The notes under the pieces are model-generated. The model made no database searches and was not told where the DNA came from. It was given only the letters and a program-made list of their open reading frames with translations. A program made the translations under genes and the position numbers. From positions 1-46,590 of the forward strand of contig VRMN01000032.1 in the NCBI GenBank assembly GCA_008690995.1: a stretch of 46,590 bases of DNA. The letters are read 5' to 3'. This document shows positions 11,301-19,170 of this stretch, one piece after another. The DNA comes from Porphyridium purpureum. Its lineage: Eukaryota; Rhodophyta; Bangiophyceae; Porphyridiales; Porphyridiaceae. How positions within the stretch are numbered: position 1 is the first letter of the stretch; the number at the start of each line of letters is the position of its first letter.

Positions 11301-12164
11301 GATGCTCGGTTCCACAGCGACCAGGCGGCTCTGGCTTGTCTCCCAGCGCCGGTCGCCGCTGACGATGCGCCTCCCGGAACACTCCTGTCGTCCCAGACGC
11401 AGAGTTGCCGTCGCTTTTTCCGCAAAATGCAGACAGACTGGCTCTCTGACCAAGGCACCACGACGTGGGAGTTCCACCGAAGGCACGGCATCTCCGCTCC
11501 GTTTGCGCTGGCTTGGCTGAGCATGCCGAGCGCTATACCTCTGGCAGGTCACGCGACTCGGATGCGGCCGCACGTGTGGCAAGCTGCGGTGCGCCACATG
11601 CTCGGGCTCCCGACGCGCCTGGCCCAGTTTGCTTCGCAGACTCGGTGCCCGGCCATTTCGGCCACGACCGGTGCCATTTGTGGCGAGCGCCTGGACGCTC
11701 TGGGCCGGCACGCGCTCGCTTGTGTGTTCGGGCCCTCGCGCTACGGGCGCCACGAACGCGTGGCAGAAGCGCTCCGGGACTTTGCCCACGCGGCGGGTCT
11801 GGTGACCGTGCGCGAGCCCGCGGTGTGCGACACCAGCACGGCTCGGCGGCCGTACGACGTACTGATTGGCACGACCGGCGTCGACGTCTCGGTCGTCCTG
11901 CCGGACAAGGCAGGTGCGCGGCGCACGCCCGGCTCCGCCATTCGCATCAAGACTGCGGCCAAGCTGTCGGCCTACACTTCGCTCGTGTCGGCTCGTCCGG
12001 GCCCGCTGGCAGTCAGCGCCACCGCTCACTCTGCAGCGGTGGCTCCGACTTCGTTTTGCCCGCTGGTGCTGGACATCTTTGGGCGCCTGGGCGACGATGC
12101 CCGACCTTTCCTGGCCTCGCTCGCGGGGTCATTCCAGATGGCAGGCGCGGCCAGGCCTCGATGA
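8379..12164 (+). CDS. ORF2 of element B1: C2H2 fingers, reverse transcriptase, CCHC finger and RLE nuclease
   Basis: This protein would nick the target and copy element RNA into it. I start it at ATG 8379, with further in-frame ATGs at 8388 and 8391, because translation probably couples to the ORF1 stop; the frame is open back to 8124. About 1,261 residues. Fingers: CPEPRC...HWGREH (about 163-190) and CPVC...HFSRH (about 233-250). Reverse transcriptase: HARLIPLRKKDGGVRPIAVG, motif A DLANAFN (about 675), motif B GVQQGDPLGP, catalytic YLDDG (about 758), motif D GLAINRAKTE and motif E LLGVPL. A C-x-C-x8-H-x3-C finger ends GRHALAC (about 1109), then the RLE core RPYDVLI...DVSVV (about 1156-1173). 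Compared with B2, a frame change near 12140 removes roughly the last 55 residues, so activity is doubtful. Confidence 0.88.
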   Translation: MNTMMSKDTFVPTLGDAPNRQAAGRAGSESDSDWAAWDTPDAGGDVGVRTEHAAVSLRQRGSLTSVRETGAERTSSASNDAPSRPAPSTGNETIMAPGLRRRRPTLSRAPILGDTESPTDSSYSTSDSGDDWLPQRERAGQPSDDHGQRPQSRGGLARPRTPQYPCPEPRCPFASSSMAHVGRHWGREHPTIMPPADVWGALELRRNKCGLAVPRTQADSACQCGPCTTAKPKCPVCDTRLDLRSSQVRHFSRHSAAQVRAVPPAVLRTLGVGQRACGKICEVNSLNHPHAISRCLDPVLCGSGLTHAQTLAVRRNRAADDLTGLDDVFAQLRNSPSEFFGAASTHTLVRFVDAVLAMQVRTWKRVPQRLSATVALELAAMLEDLARAPSELEQVRALSRLWTFPTLVLCLPPGRQPSRARAAFLVDRLHKWRADSITELVSAVPVDAALPTGTLTPDLLAKQVQKHMRAHHIGAAARLLESSGIHQVTDDVLAKLRALHPSAADTSSLRHDAHGPGQDSASAADVPWEGDDIRQLILAIPHTSGSGPSRWSASLLHQVLQTEVAGSKVQVALLRVSQALVRRGFEGQAGALWNHARLIPLRKKDGGVRPIAVGEVLRRALGKLALRCLGQAAVDSLLPLQFGVGRKSGLEAAIMGTRMAVLEPTQSEPVAALKIDLANAFNTVSRHTLLRLVHARFPELWPLVRSTYSTPSPLRLGTQMLYSARGVQQGDPLGPLLFSLVLQNVLAQFSAPQVHQVWYLDDGCVVGTPAHLAAFLLAFEHDAQAHGLAINRAKTEFILTGTMTRSDVPDGLQDLLVTSWSEAELLGVPLDATGAGRALAPIARLSRKVLDLARTVSELPCSEEAFHLLRGSVGPRRLAHLTRTMPADVIRAELASFDEGWRHCVARTVGTAPADCLDGTDVRPEWRLPLSMGGLGLTALTDVAPFAFAAGSRAAARALDQVPDDVVPPTLVRWDARFHSDQAALACLPAPVAADDAPPGTLLSSQTQSCRRFFRKMQTDWLSDQGTTTWEFHRRHGISAPFALAWLSMPSAIPLAGHATRMRPHVWQAAVRHMLGLPTRLAQFASQTRCPAISATTGAICGERLDALGRHALACVFGPSRYGRHERVAEALRDFAHAAGLVTVREPAVCDTSTARRPYDVLIGTTGVDVSVVLPDKAGARRTPGSAIRIKTAAKLSAYTSLVSARPGPLAVSATAHSAAVAPTSFCPLVLDIFGRLGDDARPFLASLAGSFQMAGAARPR

Positions 12165-12306
12165 TCTTACATCGGGCCCTTTCCTGGCCGTCTTCTGGTC
12201 GGCAGCCGAGGCCGTGCTTCTGCGGGTATTGGCACCCGCCATCCCGTGGCGGGACTGCAATGCTCTTCGGGCCTCCGCTCCTGGCGCCCACACCATGTCT
12301 CGACAT

Positions 12307-12323
12307 CAGTCCGTGTGCTAAAT
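12307..12323 (+). repeat. Left terminal inverted repeat of element C
   Basis: CAGTCCGTGTGCTAAAT pairs with the complement of the right end (CAGTCCGCGTGTTGAAAT) with a few mismatches and one gap. It is directly preceded by the AT target duplication at 12305-12306. Confidence 0.8.
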
Positions 12324-12335
12324 GGCAAAAGAACG

Positions 12336-12600
12336 CCCGGAAAAACTCTTGGAAAAACTCCTTGCAGTGTCAGCACGAAAAGTACAGTGCTTTTTCCATT
12401 GTCTGTCTTTTTTGAGAAAACTCTAATAATAAATGGCAGAAAAACTCGTGGAAAATCTGTTCAGCCGCTGTCCTTTCAGAATAGTAGAGTGATCTGAGGT
12501 ATTTCAAACGCATCTTCGTGAATTTTGGAAAAACGTTTCTTGTACGAATTGAAAAACTCGGAGAAAAACAGCCGGAAAAAGCATGGGACTCGCGTGAAAG
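12336..12600. repeat. Left subterminal repeats of element C (GGAAAAACT type)
   Basis: Repeated copies and near-copies of GGAAAAACT(C) occur at about 12338, 12351, 12432, 12450, 12526, 12553 and 12573. They match the cluster near the right end. In CACTA-like transposons such arrays bind the element's own DNA-binding protein; that role here is inferred. Confidence 0.6.
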
Positions 12601-12625
12601 GGGAAGTGATTCGTGTACCGCAACT

Positions 12626-15600
12626 TCAATTGTATGCTTGTACGCCCTCAAATGTGTTCGGGTTCACGAAGTAATACCATCGGCTAAGCTTCTGCGATGT
12701 ATCCTGGAATGCTGTCACCCTCCCTGTTATCATCGTCGCGTCTATCACTTGCACGGAGTCGCTTTGCAATCTCTGGTGGTGGAACACGGGCTCGAGACGC
12801 ATGCACTTGCTGGCGCACTGCGACTTGGAGGATTCTCCATCATGCCCTTCGAAGTCCTGAATCACTGCGACATCGAAGGTCTCGTTGTGCTCATCCGTAT
12901 TTATCGTGATCCGGGCGATTAAGATGCATTTCCCGTACGCGTACTGGTCCGGGTGGGTCGAGTGCTTTGAGTACTCGACGAAGTCCCATCGCGGATTCTT
13001 ATAGTGATCCGGATGCGCGACGATGCATTCGACAGTCTGCCTTCGGTGCTTGAGCTGCATTTGTCGAAAAGCCTCGAGTACAACTGATGCATGCGTCGCT
13101 TCAGCGCGGAACTTGTTCATCGCGAAACGTTTCAAAGCGCTATCCATTCTCGCCCATAGAGCTACCCTTTCAGCGTTGCTGTTTGTGCTGTTGGATGTAC
13201 GCGAAGCGTATGGGTTCCATATTTGTGGTTGCCATTCCAAAGCACTTCGAAACCCGTTCTCTCTGGTATATGTCCAGACGGTGCATGCGTCGCGCCAGAC
13301 ACCGAATAAAGACGATGAGAAATGTATTGACGATCCTCGATGCCGGTACCATGGGTGTCTTTGATTTGCTGTGTTCTCATTTGGTGCCGTGTTGGTGAAC
13401 GTCCGCACGTCTGATTGTTGGCCCTCATTCGAATACGCGTCTCGCGTTAGTTGCCAGAGCCAGCGATTCGAAAACGATGCAAGTTCGTGCTTAGCAGCGC
13501 GGCGTAGCATAGATTCATGCGGCTTCCAAGTGTCCGAACCAACCAGCGACTTGAACCAGACCTTGTCAACTTGGAAGGATTTTTCACCGTCCGTCGTATC
13601 CCAAAATTTCATCGGCCCGAAGTCCGCCAAATTATCGCCAAAGTGAGAAAGCGCATGGATCTTTGGAGCATTCCAAGGTAGATTAATGCGCTGTGTGAAT
13701 ATTCGAAGCCGCGATTGCACTTCACTTGTGAGACTTGGGATGCGAATCAGCAGGTCACGGGGAATCACTCGCAGATATAGTACGCCGTACAACTGAATAC
13801 ATCGAATTGCAAGATTGGTGAAGGCAATGCGTGCATGATCCTCGAGGATGTCTTCCTGTTGTATGAGTACGACCATTTGGAGAAGGTGACCAAGCGAGTA
13901 TGATTGTTCAGCGAGTTTTGTCAAGTCGAGTAAGAAGTTAGAGGAGCGAATTCGCGTGTACACAGCGTGTCGTCGGAAGCTGGCTTCATTCATGATATTC
14001 GTGGCTATTCGGCTCCATGCTTTTCCAGCGGCTGAGTCAATGATTCCGCGAAGCTGATCTGTTGCGCTGCCTTTGTGCTTTGGAGTTGCCGTCTTCAATG
14101 GGAGCGCACGGCCATGTGCACTCGAGTGTGAAAATCTCGTCCCGCTGGGCGGAGCGCTTGCTGTCTTTCGTTTCTTTGCGGGTGACGCTTGTCCAGATTG
14201 TGATGGTCCATCGATGTCAGACGCGCATTCGCTGTTGGATTCGGAACCATGTTCGCTGTTGCTCTCGCCTGCACTGGCACATGTATCTTCGCTTCTATCA
14301 AGCGATGCCATGGCACCGATTGCGTCTTCTTCCTCCCCATGCTTTGAATATTGCTTCGCGCGCTCTTGCGCTTCCGTGAGTTCAAAGACAACGTTTGCTA
14401 CTCGGTGGGTGACATTTGGCTTGCTCAGTAATGCCTTGAGTCCGGCAACGGTTATGCCGCGGAACCAGAAAGCCAAGAAACCGTGAAGCCCATCGATACC
14501 GGTCAGTTGGAACCTTCCACGATTAAGAAGCCTTATGTGTTCCTCGTATCCAGCTGCAAGTTCGTTGAAATCTTTGTCATCATTCTCGTCGAAGCGATTC
14601 CATCCGATCGCTGCATGTTCTCCGATGAACTGCAGAGAATGTGCCTTTCTCATCGAAGCTCCCCATTCGGATAAGTGTTGGGTCACAAGGTGTTCAATTT
14701 TCTTCTCTGATCGATACTGCAGGGGACGTCGTGTAACCCAGAACTCATCATTTTCTGTTTGATGTGGCGCCGCTGGTGTGCTGAGCGTGTGTATCGATGA
14801 TTGTGGAGCTTGTACCATACATTGATGACAGGGCATTTTCTGCGCGCGCCCACCGGATACAAACGATGCCTTGGTGAAAGAGCACTTTGACATCATTGGC
14901 ATGTCCATCGATAATTTGTACACGATGGGAAAGAAAAGCAGTCGACGCTGCTGCCATGTTACTGGGATGCCATGTTTGTTAGCAGCTAGCGTGTCGTAAA
15001 ATGTTTTGCTCATGATCGCGTGATACATCGACGATTCGAGCTCACGTCGAGCCAACTTTGCATTGATGTGGAGGTTTTGGCTCGCTCCGAATGCTCTAGC
15101 AACGCATTCAGTGTCCACCGCAGGTAAATACGCGACGACATGTGGCTCACGGTGAGCATCTGAGCAGAACATGCGACGATGGACGATACGGATCTTGAGC
15201 GGCGTCATTGTATGACGCCCGTTCTGTGTCATGTGCGCTTCGTCAGCGTATATCTGCAGCGGAAGTAGAACTGCCTCAGGTGGGTCCGGACCATATTTCT
15301 GCCTGACTTCGAATGCGATGCGACGAGCTGCGTTGACACACAGGTTACCATCTTGCGGGAAAACGAGGGACTTGCGCTGTTGGTCTTCGAAGAGATTGAT
15401 TTTCAAGGCGTCCAAACCGTATTCCCTGATGATGGAAACAACCGAATTTACTGCGAGCTCCATTGGCTCACGGAAGCGAATCTTTTGGACCACATTGCGA
15501 GGTAAAATCTTCCCATGCAGTGTCTTCCCTGCGCCGTATTCAATAATTGCCTCCTGAGCATCGATGACTGTGTTTCCGATGATATCCGATATGCATTGCT

Positions 15601-16540
15601 TAGATCTGTGGGTGAAAAGAAGGGTCGAAGCTCGCTTAACCAGACCCGCAGCTGATTCGCTGATACTTGTTTGCATCACAGAGAAGGCCTTCTCAAGTAA
15701 AGATGCATCGCAGGTCGATAGATTCCTTCTCAAATCCGTGAAGGCGCGCCTGATTATTCGAGTAATATACCGAAGAGTCGTGCGAGTAGTGATGCGTAAC
15801 AGCTGCATCTCCATCGACTTTAGTTCAAGTGCTTCGCGAGTGGAAATGGCGTGCTTGTGCATAAACATCTCCTGTTCACTTTTAAACCTTAGAACTTCGA
15901 CTGCATCGTCGATGTCAATGTTCTCCGATGAGCCTATGCCAGTCAACGTGCGCACGTACTTCGAGATGCTGTCGTCGCGGTGTTGTAGGCGCTGGCGTAA
16001 AGTCTTCTGGTCGAGTAATCTCTCAAAACGCTTTGCATAACGGGTCACAAGCGTTTCGACGTCAATCTCTCGACTAGGATACGCATCGCTCATCTGTGCT
16101 GCATCGTGTCCCATACGTTCTGCTTCGTTGGCTTCATCATTGTCTGCCGCGTCATTCTCTAGAGCAAGATCATCATCCGATTCAATCTGCTCTTCTGGGT
16201 CCACGAAGTCATCACCGCCATCATTGTCGCTGTCCCGTGCGCTGTCGTCATGATTGTCTATGCCGGCACTGACGTCAAAGTCAATTCCACTGCGTGTATC
16301 GTCATCGCATGGGCCACCGTACACAGCAGTCGACCGTCGAAGATTCGCGTATGGAATGCGCCCTGTGCGTACACGCAGTCTGCAGCACAGTTTGTGTTCT
16401 CGCATGACTTGGACCCGCGCAGTGTAAGATAAACCTTGTCCTTCAGGCGGTGAAAAATCGCAGTTGACACCATCGCATTGTAATCTTTTCTCTCGACGAC
16501 GATGCCACGGCTTGTGGGCGAGGCTCTCACGACTATCCAT
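12626..16540 (-). CDS. Plavaka/CACTA-like DDE transposase of element C
   Basis: This is the likely catalytic transposase of element C. The frame is open from 16621, but I choose the ATG at 16540, since the codons above it fall in a 26-bp tandem repeat; this gives about 1,304 residues. Features: an N-terminal Cys/His patch (CDGVNC...REHKLCC, about 22-53); an Asp/Glu-rich linker (about 80-150); LPLQIYADEAHMT (about 427-438), resembling the first catalytic Asp block of Plavaka transposases; KLSMDMPMM (second Asp, about 546) followed by CHQC (571-574); GIDGLHG (about 683); and a late PKIHALSHFGDNLADFG...GEKSFQVDK block that resembles the conserved H...G...E..H...K segment of the family. An internal Ser/Asp-rich region separates these. 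The frame is intact throughout. The family is assigned from remembered motifs, not from a search. Confidence 0.72.
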   Translation of the reverse strand: MDSRESLAHKPWHRRREKRLQCDGVNCDFSPPEGQGLSYTARVQVMREHKLCCRLRVRTGRIPYANLRRSTAVYGGPCDDDTRSGIDFDVSAGIDNHDDSARDSDNDGGDDFVDPEEQIESDDDLALENDAADNDEANEAERMGHDAAQMSDAYPSREIDVETLVTRYAKRFERLLDQKTLRQRLQHRDDSISKYVRTLTGIGSSENIDIDDAVEVLRFKSEQEMFMHKHAISTREALELKSMEMQLLRITTRTTLRYITRIIRRAFTDLRRNLSTCDASLLEKAFSVMQTSISESAAGLVKRASTLLFTHRSKQCISDIIGNTVIDAQEAIIEYGAGKTLHGKILPRNVVQKIRFREPMELAVNSVVSIIREYGLDALKINLFEDQQRKSLVFPQDGNLCVNAARRIAFEVRQKYGPDPPEAVLLPLQIYADEAHMTQNGRHTMTPLKIRIVHRRMFCSDAHREPHVVAYLPAVDTECVARAFGASQNLHINAKLARRELESSMYHAIMSKTFYDTLAANKHGIPVTWQQRRLLFFPIVYKLSMDMPMMSKCSFTKASFVSGGRAQKMPCHQCMVQAPQSSIHTLSTPAAPHQTENDEFWVTRRPLQYRSEKKIEHLVTQHLSEWGASMRKAHSLQFIGEHAAIGWNRFDENDDKDFNELAAGYEEHIRLLNRGRFQLTGIDGLHGFLAFWFRGITVAGLKALLSKPNVTHRVANVVFELTEAQERAKQYSKHGEEEDAIGAMASLDRSEDTCASAGESNSEHGSESNSECASDIDGPSQSGQASPAKKRKTASAPPSGTRFSHSSAHGRALPLKTATPKHKGSATDQLRGIIDSAAGKAWSRIATNIMNEASFRRHAVYTRIRSSNFLLDLTKLAEQSYSLGHLLQMVVLIQQEDILEDHARIAFTNLAIRCIQLYGVLYLRVIPRDLLIRIPSLTSEVQSRLRIFTQRINLPWNAPKIHALSHFGDNLADFGPMKFWDTTDGEKSFQVDKVWFKSLVGSDTWKPHESMLRRAAKHELASFSNRWLWQLTRDAYSNEGQQSDVRTFTNTAPNENTANQRHPWYRHRGSSIHFSSSLFGVWRDACTVWTYTRENGFRSALEWQPQIWNPYASRTSNSTNSNAERVALWARMDSALKRFAMNKFRAEATHASVVLEAFRQMQLKHRRQTVECIVAHPDHYKNPRWDFVEYSKHSTHPDQYAYGKCILIARITINTDEHNETFDVAVIQDFEGHDGESSKSQCASKCMRLEPVFHHQRLQSDSVQVIDATMITGRVTAFQDTSQKLSRWYYFVNPNTFEGVQAYN

Positions 16541-17507
16541 GCCTATGCGCCGAATCTCTTTAACTCCCCTCGCACGGCCCCCTCGCGCCGTCCAATCGTC
16601 CCGTCCTATCGTCCGGCCCACTCGTCCCGTCCTATCGTCCGGCCCACTCGTCCCGTCCTATCGTCCGGCCCTTTCTTCGCGTGCGTCTAAGTTGACGCTA
16701 TTTTCTTCAAGTTGTTGGTGTGCATTACATCACCGCACTATTCAAGTATTATTACTAAAATGGCGTAGTTTCACAATACGTGCAATATGGGAATGCTTGG
16801 CTAGACTTTAAGATTTGAAAAGGGTCAAATTTATGATGGATGCAAAGGATCAGACTGAGCCTCTTGAGCTGACCAGCACTGATGGTGTAAGTGCATAGCA
16901 TACGAAGCGGCAGAGTGGGGCTTCGAATACAGGGCCGCGGTGGTAGAGCAGGTTCCGGCGAGAGAGCCAGTATTTGGGCGCGGCGGCTGGGCATTGGGTT
17001 CGAAAGGAAGCCACGCTTAGAAGCAGTCACAATCTGGGAAGTGTCATTATTTCTCGACATTTGACCCAGGAATCGGGTGGAGAAGTAGGGCGCTTCCGTC
17101 TTTCCGTGTGATCTAGCTTAGAATCATACTTGCAGTTATCGGCGTGTATTTACTGGGAGAATACTTTTTTCCCGCGCATTTGATTCCTCTTTTCAGTTGT
17201 GGGTATTTGGCAGTAGTATTAGTGCACAGTGGTGTATAGCGTCCACACTCTGTGTCGCGGTGAAAGAGAAAAGAAAATCGCTGAGAGTGAAGCATCAAAA
17301 TCAGCCCTCGGCACAAGTGCAACGCATGAGAAAACGTCGTCGTCTGAGGAGAGCACCTAGAGTGTGGAGGCCAGCGGTTCTGGAGAGGAGGAAAGTAGCG
17401 ATGCAGAGGACTAAGCGAATGCCGAGGGATCTGAACCGCGAACTGCTCCGGCGTGCAAACATCGCTGGTTTATGTGACGTTGAATGGAACGTAAATGTTC
17501 CATATCG
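16541..17507. other. Non-coding spacer in element C with a 26-bp tandem repeat
   Basis: Lies upstream of the transposase gene. Bases 16597-16673 hold three near-identical 26-bp units built on CGTCCCGTCCTATCGTCCGG. The rest (16674-17507) has only short open frames, such as 16755-17060 minus and 17197-17511 plus (a basic 104-residue frame), with no domain and no support. This is probably the promoter and leader of the transposase gene plus the 3' end of the next gene. Confidence 0.55.
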
Positions 17508-18461
17508 TTAAAGGCCATGCGTTGCCTGAAGTAAGTAATCGTGCGCACATCTGCAATCAGTGATCAAGTCGGCCGCCACGCGGCCGCGTCTGCGACAGGA
17601 TCCGCTGACACAGTCACGCGAGCACGCCAGAGGAGCATCCATAGCTGCATCGGCAGAGCGCTTCGATAATCCAAACCTGATACAAGCAGAACCGTACGTG
17701 GCCTCGTAACATTCGAACACTCCGCGAATCTTATCCTGAGCAACCCACGAATAATCAGGCCAAGGATAACGGCACGAACCTTTGATATTCCAGCGGACCA
17801 GTAAGTACGATGACAATTTGCTCCAGATCACGTTGACGTCTGGCAGAGCACGAGCCCCAACAAGCTCAACTGCCAAGGGCCGACCTTCGAAGCGCACATA
17901 CACGCGACTGATCCGATGGTTTTTGGTTTTCAATCGCATATCGAACGCCGGATGTTCCAATAGAATTGCCTCGGGGATCGGTGATTGTACATCGTCGATG
18001 CGCTCAACCCTCGCTGGCCAACCGTCCGCATTCTTCTCTGGCCATTCCACCATCACCAGCTCAGGTACACTATGCTTCTCCTTACATCCCGTGTACGCAC
18101 AGTCGACTCCAGCCAAGAAGCCAGTCAAACCTTGCTGTGCATTGACCATCGATGCACGTAGCCAGACCAGTTCTGCGTGAAAGCTTGACTCGGTGGGATA
18201 CTTTACACGGGGCTCCATCGGAGGCGTCGGAAGCGATACACGCTGCCACTCGCACTGCTTCAAGATATCGATGAGTTCATTGACATCGTTGCGCAGACTA
18301 TGCAGTTCTGCCTCAACACGCGCAAGCTTGGAGTCGGTGATCATCGCGTGCAGCGCATACTCGCGTGCCTTTAATTCGCTGGTATTTTGCGCAATAATAT
18401 TGGCGTTCAGCGCCATCGCGAGCTGCATCCGCAATTGCTCCACTTCCTCTCTATCCGACAT
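17508..18461 (-). CDS. Element C companion protein 1, coiled coil, unknown family
   Basis: A protein of 317 residues starting MSDREEVEQLRMQLAMALN. Residues 1-90 are rich in Leu, Glu and Arg in heptad-like spacing and probably form a coiled coil. The rest is globular and rich in Trp and Tyr (VEWPEKNADGWPARVERIDD, YVRFEGRPLAVELVGARALP, GSCRYPWPDYSWVAQDKIRG). The Cys-rich C-terminus (CSRDCVSGSCRR) ends at a stop at 17508. I do not recognise the family. It lies inside element C, in the same direction as the transposase and divergent from the gene at 19171. An accessory role in transposition, such as binding the subterminal repeats, is inferred from position only. Confidence 0.65.
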   Translation of the reverse strand: MSDREEVEQLRMQLAMALNANIIAQNTSELKAREYALHAMITDSKLARVEAELHSLRNDVNELIDILKQCEWQRVSLPTPPMEPRVKYPTESSFHAELVWLRASMVNAQQGLTGFLAGVDCAYTGCKEKHSVPELVMVEWPEKNADGWPARVERIDDVQSPIPEAILLEHPAFDMRLKTKNHRISRVYVRFEGRPLAVELVGARALPDVNVIWSKLSSYLLVRWNIKGSCRYPWPDYSWVAQDKIRGVFECYEATYGSACIRFGLSKRSADAAMDAPLACSRDCVSGSCRRRGRVAADLITDCRCAHDYLLQATHGL

Positions 18462-19170
18462 GACTGAATGGCGTAAAGGACGGAGCCTTCTCAGCGACTA
18501 CACCACCGTTGATCTAAACTGCTCGCCTTCGTCCAACTTGGGCACAGACGCCAATACATCAGACATGCATACAGTAGTTAGCCGTTCACCCTGAGCGAGC
18601 ACTTTCTAGTAAAACGAACGTGCTTTTATGTGATGCCCCATAAACCCACACGGCAGACCTGTTACACTACACGGAAAATGCACATGAAAAATTCGCCGCA
18701 GGATCACATTTCCAGCGTAGCGCGCCAAAAATGCTCAAATACAAGAACCGCACGCAAGGTGGCGCTCACACTTGACATGTCAAGACAAAGCTGAGAAGCG
18801 GAAGAGTTGGTGGTGCAGCGTGTTGCCGCTTGCGAAACGGGGTGTGGAGCGGCTTGTCGAACGGTGTGCGGCGGGCAGTGCTCGGCGGTTTGCGGCGCGC
18901 AGCGATCGGCGTTTCATGCTGTGGCTCGGGTGCGGGATGTGTTGCTGAGGAAGGTGCGGGTTGACGTACAAATACGACGATTCATCACGAGGAGTCATCT
19001 GGCGAGCCGCGAAGTCTGGGTGGCCTGCGTGTAGTCGATGACGCGACACTTTGGCGCATTGAACGACACACGGATCGGAGACCAGCTTGTGGCATCGACG
19101 AAATATCTGCGGTGGTTGCGATTACACGTGCATATCAGCTGCGAAGAGAACTGGAAGAACTCGCTCTCAC
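18462..19170. promoter_or_regulatory. Divergent intergenic region of element C, probable two-way promoter
   Basis: About 700 bases separate two genes that point away from each other (18461 minus and 19171 plus). The middle (about 18820-18920) is GC-rich and repeats a GTGCGGCG/GGTTTGCGGCGC-like motif. No clear TATA box is seen. Its position makes it the likely promoter region for both companion genes. Confidence 0.4.

Larger units (their letters stand above)
6395..12306 (+). mobile_element. Non-LTR retrotransposon family B, copy B1 (RLE type, two ORFs), main part
   Basis: B1 is a nearly full-length RLE-type non-LTR element with ORF1 (6449-8398), an overlapping ORF2 (8379-12164) and a 3' UTR. 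Its ORF2 aligns along its whole length with family A, but the two 3' UTRs differ. At 12306 the element is interrupted by DNA transposon C, and its last 84 or so bases continue at 21659-21744. The 5' limit is uncertain; I place it at the TATATAA near 6395. Both ORFs are open over long stretches, so this copy is younger than A1. Confidence 0.85.

Noticed and set aside
17197-17511. A basic 104-codon + strand frame inside element C
   Set aside because: No domain, no paralogue, and it overlaps the end of a better supported gene on the other strand.
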